Below, in pieces: positions 34,332 through 46,221 of a stretch of DNA of 64,000 nt (within the stretch, counting starts at the first letter, position 1; each line of letters begins with the position of its first letter). This DNA is from Cyrtodaria siliqua (taxonomy: Eukaryota; Mollusca; Bivalvia; Adapedonta; Hiatellidae). The notes under the pieces are model-generated. The model was not told where the DNA came from, made no database searches, and worked only from the letters and a program-made list of their open reading frames with translations. A program made the translations under genes and the position numbers. The DNA is taken from NCBI GenBank assembly GCA_037043455.1, contig JAWPHD010001280.1:274616-338615 (forward strand), written 5' to 3'.

Positions 34332-36625
34332 TTGTTTTTGGTGCGCTACGTTTTGGTTGATTTAGCAATCAAAATCTGTTTTTCTGAGATGTCGACGGGA
34401 TTGTGTTTGATGGAAACGCTTGGATATACCTCCTGGTTGTTTGAAGAGGTTATACTTCATCTTAAGGAAACTATAGAAGCTGGAGCAATACGGAAGTCGA
34501 TGAACCCTTACTTTTCTAATGTAGTCTTTGTCAGAAAAACGGATGGTTCTCTTCGCTTCCGTATTGACCATAGATAGCTCAGTGCAAAGCCTAAACGGGA
34601 AGCATACTGTCTTCCACGTACAGATGATATTATTGATAGTATCATCGGTGCCAACTACTTCCGTAAACTTGACCTTCGTTCAGGGTAAACGACCGCTTTT
34701 TCTGTTGGACCCGTAGGGTTTTTCGAGTGCAGCAGAATAGCCTTTGGTCTGACCAACACACCTGCCACGTTTCAACGTCTGATGGAAACGTGTATGGGAG
34801 AAATGAACCTCATAGTGTATTTTATCTTCTTGGACGATATTCTGATACTTTCCAAGACCTTTAAGGCACATATCAAAAGGCTCGAGAATGTGTTTGAATG
34901 TCTGGCTAAGTACGGCCTGAAGCTCAAACCAAAATCATGTGGTTTCTGAACTGACCCTGAAAAGATCTCCGCGCTTACAACTTGGCCTATTCCTACCTCG
35001 GTGAAGACTCTTAGGTCTCTCCACTGTATTTTCATGGTATTATCTTCGTTAGTTAAAGACTACTCCAAGATTGTTAAGCCGCTGAATGACCTTCTAATTG
35101 GTCATCCCACTAACAAAACATCAAGGAAATCTGGACTAGCCAAATCCAAATGGGAATTGGGCGAAGCGCAAGAGAGATTAAAATACCATTATTTGACTCC
35201 TGTTTTGGCTTATGCAGATTTAGTATTTTGTTTTAAATACTGGTGCTTTACTTCGATGGTTTTGGTGCAGTATTGTATCAAGGGCAGGGTGGAAAACAAC
35301 GACTTATTGCTTACGCAAGTCGTTGACTGCGTAAAAAACGACCCAGCGCATCAGGTAGAGTTTTTATGCCTCAAATGGGCCCTTACAGACAAGTTTTATG
35401 ACTATCTGGGAACAATTCTGAGGTATTGACTGACAACAATCCGCGAACGTATGTCACCAAGTCAGCAAAACTGGATGCCACAGGGCATCGATGGTTTGCA
35501 GCGTTAGCCAACTACAATTTTAAGTTGGTGTATCGACCTAGTAGGTTCAACGGCAATGCATATTGTTTCTCAATTCCATCACAGCAAACAAAAATGTTTC
35601 CTGAGGTTGTATAAGCTATCTGCAGCGCCGCATTAGCTTCCAGGGAAGTACTCCTACTTATTGAAAGTTTTGTCATCACAGACAGTGCAGAATTGAGTTA
35701 GTTGGCATCCGACGTTTCTTTGGTTAAGAGGAGGTTCTTTTGGCCGAACATGAAATCTGATGTTGAGAGAAAGGATGTGGACGCTGTTTTCGACGAAAGA
35801 CCCCTTCAGTACCTCGTGCCAAAGTTGTTCCCATTCAGACTTCTCGTCCAATGGAAGTCGTTTGCATTGACTATGTATCACTTGAGCGTTCAAAAGGGGC
35901 ATGAAGATATATTGGTCATCATCGCTCACTTTGCTCGGTATGCATATCCTACCCGTACCCGGAACCAGACAGCACATACGACAGCTAGTGCTATTTGAAC
36001 ACTTTATTTGTTATTACGGATTTCTAGCAAGGTTGCACAGTGATCAAGGTCTTAATTGTGAAAGTAACACCATCAAAGTACTGTGTAATATTGCTGGAAT
36101 AGCCAAGTCTCGCACAACGCCTTATCATTCAATGGGGAATGGTCTGGTTGAACGCTTCAACCACACCTTTCATAAGATGTAAGGTACGTTGAAGACCATA
36201 AGAAATCTGATTGGCAATACTATGTGGCGCCGCTTGTACATGCATACGCCACAAAACACGATTCCATCGGTTTCTCTCCTCATTATTTGATGTTTGGATG
36301 GTATCCTAGGTTAGCAATTGATGATTAATACCTAGATGTCAACAATCCATCAAATGAAAATGTTAGTCGAGAGAATTACGTCGCTAAATTCAGTAAGCGA
36401 CTAGACTTTGCGAAGTGGCACAGTCTCATGCTGACAAGCATGCAGAAAAAGTTAAGACACATTACGACGCGAGAGTTAGAAACTCCGAACTCGCAGCCGG
36501 TGATCGTGTACTTGTAAGGACTGTTGGGTTAAAAGGGAAATACAAGCTGGCGGATAAATGGGAGAAGGATGCGTATATTGTCAGGAGTATTCCTTATGAA
36601 GACTTACCCGTTTAACAAGTTAAGA
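34332..36625 (+). pseudogene. pol: Ty3/Gypsy pol remnant (RT, RNase H, integrase)
   Basis: RT: a frame from 34,332 carries the AGAIRKSMNPYFSNVVFVRK block, then after an in-frame TAG (34,575) the block NYFRKLDLRSG (motif A region), a TAA (34,686), then FGLTNTPATFQRLMETCMGE (motif B region) and FLDDIL (motif C; Leu replaces the usual Val/Ile before DD), ending at a TGA near 34,948. RNase H remnants follow at 35,200-35,400 in a shifted frame (PVLAYADLVF, then QVEFLCLKWALTDKFYDYL). Integrase pieces: a HYLSVQKGHEDILVIIAHF-like block near 35,880, LHSDQGLN near 36,034 (second Asp) and NGLVERFNHTFHKM near 36,140 (Glu). A C-terminal piece ends at 36,615. At least four stops and several frameshifts make it inactive. 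Confidence 0.85.
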
Positions 36626-37200
36626 ATGAAGTTGGTAAAGGTACCCTTAAAATTATACATATATAGTAATCTTCTCCCAATTGTCGCCATACCTTGTGTC
36701 AACACTGATCTTGTACTGATTCTAACCCTACAATACACGTTAAAACCAGAGTAAAATCTAAACAAGCACCAATTCCAGATTCAGGAGAGTGCACTGAATC
36801 TGACGCGTACACTGAATCATGAAGTGGTGATGTTACAAGATACGTCATACCCGCGAGACTTGTAACAAGGTATAGGCCTAGCCTTGTTTCTGCAGTCTCA
36901 GAGGACAGGACAAACTCTTTTGGGAATAAATCAATTCACAAACGGAAGTGCGCAAAATGGTGTAACAACCTCTACACATTTACATGGTCTAGGAATAGTT
37001 AATTTACACGTTCTGCACTTTCTGGATATATTCAACAAGATTTGAACGACTGTCGGTCAACACGTAACCGTAAACCACCAGACAGATACGGCACTTGGGT
37101 CAGAGGTTGACGGGTACTATTGTACTATACGTATAGCGTGATAAAATATTCTGTATGTAATTTACATTAATACAGGTTAAAATAATGTCATTGGTTTATT
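36626..37200. other. 3' internal region of the LTR element, no gene
   Basis: Follows the pol remnant. No envelope-like frame or recognised motif is seen. Confidence 0.4.
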
Positions 37201-37201
37201 G

Positions 37202-37737
37202 TATACACTTCTCAAAACTGCTAACTACACCGCTCACGTTTTGGGTTATATATATCGATGGGTTGAATGTTTTTCAATAAAATAAAAAGGAAATACCAAT
37301 TCAATCATTTTTACATCATTTCATTTTATTTTTTTCATGGGCAATGCTAGAACTAAACCACAATAAGCAATTACAAACGACCCATGTAAACACTAAAGTC
37401 ACACTTTTCCCATATCTATGTAGATATGGGAAAAGTGTGACTTTAGTGTTTACATGGGTCGTTTGTAATGGGAAAAGTGTGACTTTAGTGTTTACATGGG
37501 TCGTTTGTAATTGCTTATTGTAGATATGGGAAAAGTGTGACTTTAGTGTTTACATGGGTCGTTTGTAATTGCTTATTGTGGTTTAGTTCTAGCATTGCCC
37601 ATGAAAAAAATAAAATGAAATGATGTAAAAATGATTGAATTGGTATTTCCTTTTTATTTTATTGAAAAACATTCAACCCATCGATATATATAACCCAAAA
37701 CGTGAGCGGTGTAGTTAGCAGTTTTGAGAAGTGTATA
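37202..37737. mobile_element. palindromic MITE-like element, 536 bp, nearly identical arms
   Basis: The left arm from TATACACTTCTCAAAACTGC pairs with the right arm ending GCAGTTTTGAGAAGTGTATA; by eye the arms of about 215 bases match without mismatch. The centre holds three copies of a 41-base unit (GGGAAAAGTGTGACTTTAGT GTTTACATGGGTCG) in the right-arm orientation against one in the left. No protein is encoded and no clear target duplication is visible; CATTGG occurs near both ends but not flush with them. It lies inside the LTR element and is therefore younger. Confidence 0.9.
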
Positions 37738-37976
37738 GCATTGGATAATACGATATTTCAATTTTTTTATTTTTTTTTTCAGGTTAAGTAAGTGCTTCAT
37801 CTGGATGACACCCAATAATCAATTACACTAGCATTATTTAATTCAATGCATGTAGTAGTTTCTGAGCTCAAGAATAAGGTAGATCTACATAGTTGGTATT
37901 TCAGCTGAACGGATTCTATAATTACTGTTATTTTAGAAGTGAATGCTAGGAGTCATTTTGTCTTAGCAGGGGAGAA

Positions 37977-38654
37977 TACACAGAGTCAAAATATCCCATT
38001 TGGTATAAGTATCTAAATCCTATATCTTCCCTATTTGTTGTAGCCCTCCTGCTCAATCCAATATAAAAAGTGCCAAGTGTTTGTCTATTGTTTATACATG
38101 TAAATCGGGTCATTCAATGTTTTGTTGTGTCATGTGCATGTATACGTCAGTGTTGTCGCGTGATCTGATTGGGTATGGATGAACCTTGACCTGTTCTCTA
38201 TCTGAAATATGAATCCCGCATGTTGGGGACACATTCACCCTACGCCATCTTAAACAGTCGCCATTTATAGAGATGGTTATATTTGCATTTACATGTAGTG
38301 TAATTGATTACATTATCTTTAGAGGTATCCATTATAAATCCATCCAAGGTAATCATTGCTAATTTATCATGGACTGTTAGTCATTTTACCAAGGCCCAGC
38401 AATAATAGCGGCGGTTGTTTTGTATATCTAAGTTCAATTGAAAGAATATGATATTATATATATCTATATATATTTGTGTTAATACTTGAATCGAATTAGG
38501 ATGGGATAACCATTACATAATTGCATTCACTCAAATGTGTTAACCGACTGTGATGCGTATTTAGATATGTGTTATTGTAAATACTTATTTCTATATCGAT
38601 AAGTCACCTAATAAAGGAATAGAAGAAAAACCTGCCATTAAATTTATCTATACA
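37977..38654 (+). repeat. right LTR
   Basis: Direct repeat of 33,475-34,154, following the AGGGGAGAA polypurine-like run. It contains a local TATATATCTATATATAT expansion at 38,455-38,471 that the left copy lacks. Ends CTATACA like the left copy. Confidence 0.85.
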
Positions 38655-38999
38655 GGGCCCCGATAACATATGTAACGTGTGGAAATCGTTTGTCCATTTG
38701 GGTGTGTTGTTAGATCTACGTTTGTTTCTATTAATTACATTTTCCCATCGTTTTGTCCAGAATACACTAAAATTCTCTTCAAGTTATTTGTCTTACGGGT
38801 AACATCTACCCTCAGTGGGTGACTATTTGTCAATTACTTACATTACACATTTATTCCTACTGATTATAAATCGAGAAGGCCACGGCCTACATGTCGAGCC
38901 CTATTGTGAAGTAGTCCAGGTTTTTGATTTGACCAACACCAATGTAAATTCCGAGAGATATTTGTTCCTCACATACTTAATATTTAATTTAATTAATGT

Positions 39000-39290
39000 C
39001 ATTAACAGTGGGAAGCGCAGTATCGTAGCGGAGACCCGATCTGACCTATGATTTCAAAGTAAGCCAAAGCAACCCAACATTTTGCATATCAGGTTAGATG
39101 CACATAAGGAACATTGTGATGAAGTTGGAGAAAATCCTTCTGTAAGAAAGAAGCAAAATACACATGTCGTAGCGGAGACTGAACGCGACCTATACTTCGT
39201 CGAAATTATTTCACACCGATCCGAAGTTTTACACATGATGTTAGATGCATATAAGGAACATTCTGGTGAAGTTTGTTGACAATCCTTCAA
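39000..39290 (+). repeat. two diverged copies of a 145-bp unit
   Basis: GTAGCGGAGACCCGATCTGACCTA at about 39,025 and GTAGCGGAGACTGAACGCGACCTA at about 39,168, each followed by TTAGATGCACATAAGGAACA or TTAGATGCATATAAGGAACA and a GTGAAGTT-like block. Function unknown; frames of 65-78 codons span it but are not supported as genes. Confidence 0.7.
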
Positions 39291-39299
39291 GTAACGAAC

Positions 39300-40085
39300 A
39301 AGATATCAATAAATGAAATCGTATGCACGACTAACGAACGAACGGACGCACGAACTGACACACATACACCCGGACGACGTTGTGGTTGCTAAGTCGAGCT
39401 TATCGTGAACGGGCTCGACACAAATATATATACTGAACAAAAAGTTTAGCACGACTATTTCGGGACATAAATTAACATATGAACATTGATATAATTGTTT
39501 GAAGATATTAGACATGCTAGGTAAGCCTGTGATTTTCCAAAAAAAAGAAGTGTTATTTTATCATTTTCTAAGCGAAGTATTATAATTACCTCCCATACAT
39601 TAAAAACAACTTTTTTCATTATATAAACGTATGCTTTGAACAAATTCAACGTTTGGCATTGACAGGAATTGCCCCATTCTGTCATTGTTTAAATACCGCT
39701 GAAATGTATTCAGAAACTATTGTTATTCTCAAACAAAACATTCCAAATTTCGTTGTTTTAAAATTACCTCCCTTTTCAATGACATGAGAACGATTTTTGA
39801 TAACCTATAAGAGTATGTTCCCATCGTATTTGCTTTATTTTTATCATCGACTTTGTTTACAAATGACTTGTAGCATTATTATTGGTTATATCTATGTAAC
39901 TGTATCATTAACCAAGGATATACACCACTTTGTATCTCGTCTATGGAAATGGCATGCATTTTATGTGCTAAATATATTTTGCTCAGTGTATTATTACACC
40001 ATAGCTTTAAAGTGGCGTTACCTGGTAAGATGTTTATTTTCAATTGTTTTTGTGAATTATGAATTATTGATGTCACATATATTCA
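39300..40085. other. stretch without recognised gene
   Basis: Contains a short CGAACGAACGGACGCACGAA run at about 39,333 and two ATTACCTCCC words (39,586 and 39,763). Nothing coding is recognised. Confidence 0.35.
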
Positions 40086-40143
40086 AGGAAACACCCACTA
40101 CCAGCTACGACAGAAAAGCCCTAGAGCCTTCCCGGAGGGGGAG

Positions 40144-40344
40144 GTGGAGGATGATAGGCTCACATTGTCAGCAACGGAATCGAAACGGCTCCTCCAACCT
40201 GGCGATACGGCGGAGGCAAAGTGTCATTGCGGTAAGGTTTGCAAGAATCTCCGAGGATTCAGAATTCACCAGTCGAGGACAAGGTGTGGTAATGTGAGGA
40301 CACAGCGGCAACGCACAGAGTTTCAATCTGGTGAGACAGAGTAG
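40144..40344 (+). pseudogene. N-terminal zinc-finger part of the RLE non-LTR element
   Basis: The 66-codon frame carries CHCGKVCKNLRGFRIHQSR then TRC, a C-x-C-x12-H-x4-C type finger that is a DNA-binding module in the N-terminus of RLE-type elements. The frame stops at 40,344 (TAG after SGETE) and downstream coding (EEARRRFRCHTR, 40,590) is in another frame. Confidence 0.65.
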
Positions 40345-40849
40345 GTACCCAGTCAGGATACACCCTCACAGTACTTGGGACCTCTTAGCATCTGATTCAT
40401 CACAAGGCAGCATCATGACTCCGACTGAACCGAATGAAAGTAGGGAAGAAGGGATAGCTTAGATGAGTCCAACATTGACCCATTGCTTCAGTTACTATCA
40501 ACCTCATGAGAATCTACTTCAGTTCCAGACCGGAACGAAGCAACCTAAAACAAGGCTACAATCAAAGACAGCAACAAAAGAACGAGCAAGAAACATGGAA
40601 GAAGCTAGACGACGATTTAGATGCCATACTCGAGTCTGCACTACAAGGCGATATAGACAAGAAACTTTGTCAGCTTTGTCAGCGCTAAAATATTCTGTCA
40701 GTATGGAACGATTTGGAGTAATTGCTGTGAAGAAGACTAGGAATTCAATGTCACAGCCAAGCAGAGACAGAGACAAATAAAGGAGATTCTACAAAGTCTG
40801 AAATCTCTTAGAAAGCAGTTCAAAAAGGCGTGGAGAATCTGGGTCTTCA

Positions 40850-41962
40850 CGAATTACGGGACACTGAAAGAGCACACTTAACAGCTCTCCAAAAAGCTGA
40901 GCAGATAAGAGAGAAGAGGAAGGAAAAAGCCAAAAGAGCATCTTTTACTTCAAATCCATACAGATTGGAAAACTCTGCTTGGTTGTGAGAAATCAGGTCG
41001 ATTAGATGCAGCGGAGAGACAATAGAGCAGCATATAGAGGATACACAATCTGATAGAATACGGGAAGTACCATTAGGAGACTGCCCTAGATTCCTCCCAG
41101 AGAGCCTACCCAAAGTTCCACTCAACACGGGTGAACCAACGTGGAAAGAAGTAAAAGACCTAGTCAAAAAGGCAAGACCTAGCTCAGCTCCAGGACTAAA
41201 CGGAATCCCGTATAAAGTTTACAAGATGTACCCCCAAACTTCTACGTCGACTGTGGCGTCTTATGAGAATAGTGTGGAGAAAGGGTATGGTTCCACTAAG
41301 TTGGCAGCAGGCAGAATGAATATTTACCCCCAAGGAAAAGGACTCGAAAGACATCACGCAGTTTAGGACAATATCTCTGCTGAATGTTGAAGGCAAGAAA
41401 CTCTTCTCTGTGCTAGCGAGGAATGACCTACTACATGATGAAAATGTTTATATAGACACCTCAGTCCAGAAAGCAGGTGTACCCGGTTTTTCTGGATGTG
41501 TGCCACTCTAGTGTCATTTCTCAGCTAATTAGAGAAGCCAAGATGATCAACAACAGTGACCTGACGATAGTATGGCTAGACTTACCCAACGCATATGGCT
41601 CCATACCCCACAAGCTCACTGAGACAGCTCTTGCTCACTACCAAATTCCAGATCATATACAGGGAATCATCAAGAGCTACTGCAGTAGCAGTCAGCTGAG
41701 ATTCACTGTTGGAGATGTTACAACAAGATGGCAAAAGGTAAAAAAGGGGATAGTCACAGGATGTACCATATCCGTGATCCTTTTTGTCATGGGGTTGAAC
41801 CTAATTCTTCGGGCTTCAGAACGAGAACCCAAAGGGCCACAAACAACAAGCGGCACCCGACTTCCGTCCAACAGGGGCTTCATGGATGACCTCACCATCT
41901 CTACAAAAAGCCATATCCAGGCTCGATGCAATTCAAACCAAAGAAATTCAGATGTATGGTGA
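40850..41962 (+). pseudogene. Reverse transcriptase of the RLE non-LTR element
   Basis: Pieces in changing frames: SAPGLNGIPYKVYK near 41,190 (RT block 0/1), KDITQFRTISLLNVEGKKLF near 41,345-41,405 (block 2), then a clean frame at 41,477-41,962 with IVWLDLPNAYGSIPH (motif A, Asp present), KKGIVTGCTISVILFVM (motif B) and GFMDDLT (motif C, both Asp present). The enzyme would copy the element RNA at a nicked target. At least three frameshifts lie between 41,220 and 41,480 and one near 41,930. Confidence 0.8.
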
Positions 41963-43309
41963 AGAAGGGCCAAGTTACCAAGAAATTTATACTACGAATT
42001 CAGGACGAGGAAATTCGAACCATTGTAGATCTCCCAAAAAAACGTCTTGAAAAATGGTTTGATGCTAGCCTTAAAGACAAGAATAACATCCAGAAGCTGC
42101 GACAACAAGTAGAAGAAGGGATGCGGAGCATAGACAAGACAGGACTCCCAGGGAAGTTTAAAGCCTGGCTCAATCAACATGGTCTCCTGCCACGGCTTAT
42201 TTGGCCACTTATGCTGTATGAAATAGCCACAACAACTGTAGAAGGACTTGGACGTACCATCAACAGATACATCAGAAGATGGTTAGGGGTCCCTCCAAGT
42301 TTTACCAGTATCGGGCTTTACGTAAAGACTACAAAGTTGCAACTACCTCTATCATATATTGTTGAAGAATTTAAATTAGCCAAAGGCTTGTTGTAACTTT
42401 AAGAGTCTCAAAGGATGAGATGGTGCGTTAAGCTGGAATTGAAACCAGAACAGGCAGAAAGTGGTCATCAAGCCAGGCAGTAGAACAGGCAGAGAGCAGG
42501 CTACGGCACAAAGACATTGTGGGAACAACATGCGAATGGAGGCAGGGATTGGGCAGTACAACAAAGAAGTGCTGAAAGGAGGCAGATGCAACGAAACGAA
42601 GGAAGCTGATGCAAGATGAGGTCAGGGCTGCTGAAGAAGAAGCACGGCAAGCAAAATCAGTGGAGATGGGTGTGCAGGGTGCTTGTACTAGATGGATTCT
42701 ACGAGAGAGAAAATCACTTGGAGTGAGATTTGTAAGTATGAGCCCCTGCGAATACAGTTCTTGTTTTGCTCAGTGTACGACCTACTACCATCACCAGCCA
42801 ATGTTTGTCGATGGAAGATTATTGATGACTCTGCATATTCACTCTGTGGCCGACCGAGGAACCCTGGAACATATCCTATCTTCCTGTCAAATTGTGCTTA
42901 CCCAGCGCCGGTACACGACAATGCCCTCAGGGAGTTGGCAGATACACTGGCAAGAGAACTTAAGGGAAAGTCTGGCTCTACTTTCATATCATTTGTGAAG
43001 GAAGGAAGGGCAGAGCAGAAGACACAGCCAGTAATCCAGAAAAGTGGGATCCTGTACAGAGCAAACAGCTGGGAGATGAAGGTAGATTTGGGCAAGAAAC
43101 ATCGTGTTGTGGTCCTCCAAGTCCAAACAAATTGTAATGGTGGAGCTTACTGTACATGTGAGAAGAGATGCCTTACAGCCTATGAGAGCAAGAAAGCCAA
43201 GTATACAGAGCTATTGGAGACATATAAAGAAGAGGCTGGCATGCATGGCTTTTCCCAGTGGAAATCGGATGTAGAGGCTTCCCAGCACAATCAGTGTGGA
43301 AATATTTAG
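41926..43309 (+). pseudogene. thumb, zinc knuckle and endonuclease remnant of the RLE element
   Basis: 41,926-42,396 continues the polymerase thumb (SLKDKNNIQKLRQQVEEGMR, RWLGVPPSFTSIGLY). After an interrupted stretch, two frames between 42,609 and 43,309 hold DRGTLEHILSSC (H-x4-C half of a CCHC knuckle) and a C-terminal block ending TAYESKKAKYTELLETYKEE, which I know as the tail of the restriction-like endonuclease in these elements. The usual catalytic Pro-Asp ... Asp residues before it are not visible; the sequence between the DLGKKHRV and AYESKKAK blocks looks altered. Confidence 0.65.
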
Positions 43310-43589
43310 TGCCTTGGGCATCGTTGGAAAAGAAAGAAGAGATGCAGTTCAGAGGCTGAAAGAACATCCAGCTGGCTGTGATGCAAAAGAGAACAAGAAT
43401 TCTGGAGGTCATCCACTGAGGGGTAGTAACTGATCATCACTACTGATCCGCCGTCTGGAGAGTGTTCCGGGTTTAATGGATTGAAACACTCGAAGATGGA
43501 CGGTGCCCGGCTGATGACAGTGGATCTGCAGTCAGACCGACTGTTTATGCTACTTTAATGTATTTATCCGAAATTGTAAAACTTATTAT

Positions 43590-44440
43590 TTAATTTTATT
43601 AATGATTTATTCCAGGCAGTTATTTCTCTACGTTTATATTAAATTGTATAAAAACGAACAGTTGTGTATTTTAGTGGTTCGGTCAAATCATCCAACTTAC
43701 TAGAAGAAAACATATTTCTAAAACTTTGTCGAAATATTGAAATTCAAGGAATAAGATAAGGTAATCTATCTTTCGCATACAACCGATGACTTAAGCTATT
43801 AAAAATGTTTCAAGATTTGATTTAAACATATGTTATTGCCATATAATATGCAAATGGGTCGGGCCACAAATTCTAACAACATTAGTTACGGCCCTTCCCA
43901 AATTCCCTTCCTATTATTTTCATGTGGATGATGGGGGACATTACAATTGCTATTCCGTGAATGATAGGGATAATCAAAAACAAGAAGAAGTATTGCTATG
44001 CAATACAATGTCACCTACCGGTCTTTGTGTGATAATATTGTTTTTTTGGAGGATAATTACTTTTCTCCGTGGATAAAATGACACATGAACATGTAAATGT
44101 ATCATGTAACAGCAATGTATGGCATTACTACATTAGGTAGCGTGTTAAATGTAGAAGCGTAAAATGCCTAGTTAACTCTCTGAAAAATATGAGACTGAAT
44201 ATAACTGTTTAAGAATTACTGCAGAGGATAAAAATTGAATGTTCGCAAGAACGACTAGGAAGGGGCAAATAAAGGAACCAAATTTCATTTTTAGTTGATT
44301 CCTTTCCATGAAAAACACCTTTTGGTAACATTTTGGTAAAATTCACGAAGAAAAACTAATGTTATTAATCGGAAACAAATTTTGTATTGTTAGAAACAGG
44401 GAAAGGAAACTTCAGATATTGATCGGAAAAGGGTGTTCTG
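43590..44440. other. stretch without recognised gene
   Basis: AT-rich; no coding region, RNA gene or repeat recognised. Confidence 0.35.
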
Positions 44441-44443
44441 TTC

Positions 44444-45362
44444 TGAGTAACAGTGACCTTGACCCCCAGTGACCCCAAACGCAATCCCAAACTTGCTTTT
44501 CATATAAGCTACCTACCCATAAAGTTTAATTCCAATATCTCATTCCGAACTAAATTTAGAGGTAACCGTTTTTCTATTATTAATAACAGTGACCTTGACC
44601 CCAGTGGCCCCAAATACAATCCCAAGCTTCTTTGTCATATAAGTTACCTACAGATAAAGTTTTATTCCAATATCTCATTCCTAACTGAAGTTATTGGGCG
44701 GAAACCGTTTTTCTATCTTTAGAAGCTTTTACCTTGACCTTGACAACAGATGCAATCCCAAGCTTTTTTTATATAAGCTACCTACCCATAAAGTTTCATT
44801 CCAAACTGAAGTTATTGAGCGGAAACAGATTTTCCAATTTTAGTAGCAGTGACATTGACCTTGACCACAGTGACCCCCAAATGCAATCACAAGCTTCCTT
44901 TTTATATAACCCCATAATGTTTCATTCTAATATCTCATTCCTAACTTAAGCTACCTTAAGCTACCTACCCATAAAGTTTCATTCCAAACTGAAGTTATTG
45001 AGCGAAAACCGTTTTTCTATTTTTAGTAACAGTGACCTTGACCTTGACGTTAGTGACCCCATATGCAATCCAAAGCTTTCTTTTCATATAAGCTACCTAC
45101 CCATAAAGTTTCATTCTCATTCCTAACTGACGTTATTGAGCGGAAACCGTTTTTCTATTTTTAGAAGCAGTGACCTTGACCTTGACCCCATATGCAATCC
45201 AAGCTTCCTTTTCATATAAGCTACCAACCCATAAAGTTTCATTCCAATATCTCATTCCTAACTGACTTTATTGAGCGGAAACGAAGTGTGACAGACCAGT
45301 CTGACAGACTGAGTGCAATCATATATCCCTCCGGTCAACGACCGGTAGGGGACTAATAAAAT
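44444..45362 (+). repeat. tandem GTGACCTTGACC repeat, about six units
   Basis: Units of about 100-180 bases, each with CAGTGACCTTGACC, a CATATAAGCTACCTACCCAT AAAGTTTCATTCC block and TATTGAGCGGAAACCGTTTT TCTAT, start near 44,449, 44,588, 44,730, 44,850, 45,030 and 45,168. The array ends in a GACAGACCAGTCTGACAGAC tail and GGGGACTAATAA, an ending I recognise from a very common bivalve repeat. Frames of 70-90 codons in it are by-products. Confidence 0.85.
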
Positions 45363-45762
45363 TTAATAGGTGGTTGTCTGAAAAAGCTGTAGTTATATTG
45401 TCTATGGGATTATCTTTTGAAGCTTTCATTTACCAAACAGTTTTCTAAGATACGTCAATTTGATGCATTTAAAACAAAATATGCATGGAATATAACAACT
45501 CATACACTGCAACAACTCTTGTTCCTCTGTTATTTAACAGTATAATTAATATTCTACAAATATCTTGTTGAGTTTCAATTCTGTGGGTGGTTGCGGTCAT
45601 GTGAATTCCAGTAATTGTGTTGGTTGGGGGAATCGAAAATAAAATTCGTGGGTCTCCCCACACCTCAAATACGTCTTCTGCTGGAATAACCCTTCCTTAG
45701 CATTTAATATTGTTATTATTTGCTGCCTAACTTTTATCAATATTTTGAATGTATCAACTGTG

Positions 45763-46020
45763 TTTGTTTGTTTGTATGGTGTTTTATGTCATTTTCAACA
45801 CATGTAAGGTTATATATGACGGCCGATTTTATTTTTTTTTGTAGTGAGGCTGACCACCTACTTTTCCTGGGTAGAACCAGTACTGTACATCTCCTGCCAT
45901 CCGTAAGAATCTACACTTCCTCACCTACAAGTCGAGCTCCCACTGGGATTCGAACCCGCAGCGGTGAGAGGCGAGAAGGTTTACAACGCAACGTCATTAA
46001 CCGCTCGGCCAGGGAGACGC
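45763..46020 (-). mobile_element. tRNA-derived SINE, full-length-like copy (family A)
   Basis: On the minus strand the copy starts with a tRNA-like head: GTCTCCCTGGCCGAGCGGTTAA (A-box) at 46,017-45,996 and GGTTCGAATCCCAG (B-box) at 45,956-45,943, followed by a body with TACGGATGGCAGGAGATGTA and a 3' end with an A-run and CACACAAACAAACA-like tail at the plus-strand left end. The spacing and the head sequence suggest derivation from a Leu- or Ser-type tRNA with a long variable arm. Other copies: 62,983-63,222; fragments at 20,084 and 31,903. Confidence 0.85.
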
Positions 46021-46221
46021 TCTTTAATGTAGCAATAGTAATGTTTTCGAATATATCCTTAGTGCCCCATTAGAACCCGACTCAAACCACCAACGTCCCT
46101 TTTACCACTGATCGCTCCAAGGCGGTAGTCCTAGTGTCAATCATTTTATGTTTGTGATGTCACATCCCTTGTCTCTAGTTGTCCTTGTAAGTGTTGCTTG
46201 CTTCCATGTGTGCTTTTATTT

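Larger units (their letters stand above)
33475..38654 (+). mobile_element. Ty3/Gypsy-type LTR retrotransposon, degenerate, gag missing
   Basis: Two direct repeats of about 680 bases enclose a pol remnant with RT, RNase H and integrase in the Ty3/Gypsy order. Only about 180 bases separate the left LTR from the RT, so gag and protease are gone. A purine run AGGGGAGAA (37,968-37,976) just before the right LTR fits a polypurine tract. The LTRs differ by many substitutions and small indels, which points to an old insertion. A separate palindromic element sits between pol and the right LTR. No target duplication is visible. Confidence 0.85.
40090..43590 (+). mobile_element. RLE-type non-LTR retrotransposon (R2/NeSL-like), decayed
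   Basis: Order seen: an N-terminal C2H2-type zinc finger, RT core, thumb region, CCHC-like knuckle and a degenerate restriction-like endonuclease domain. No apurinic endonuclease domain is present. Single N-terminal zinc fingers plus a C-terminal CCHC and restriction-like endonuclease are the known plan of R2-, NeSL- and related site-targeting elements; the clade is not assigned. Several frameshifts and stops make it inactive. A GC-richer 3' UTR (43,420-43,560) follows and its end is uncertain. Confidence 0.75.

Noticed and set aside
38815..39051. 78-codon frame after the right LTR
   Set aside because: No domain; it overlaps the start of the diverged 145-bp repeat and may be partly repeat-derived.
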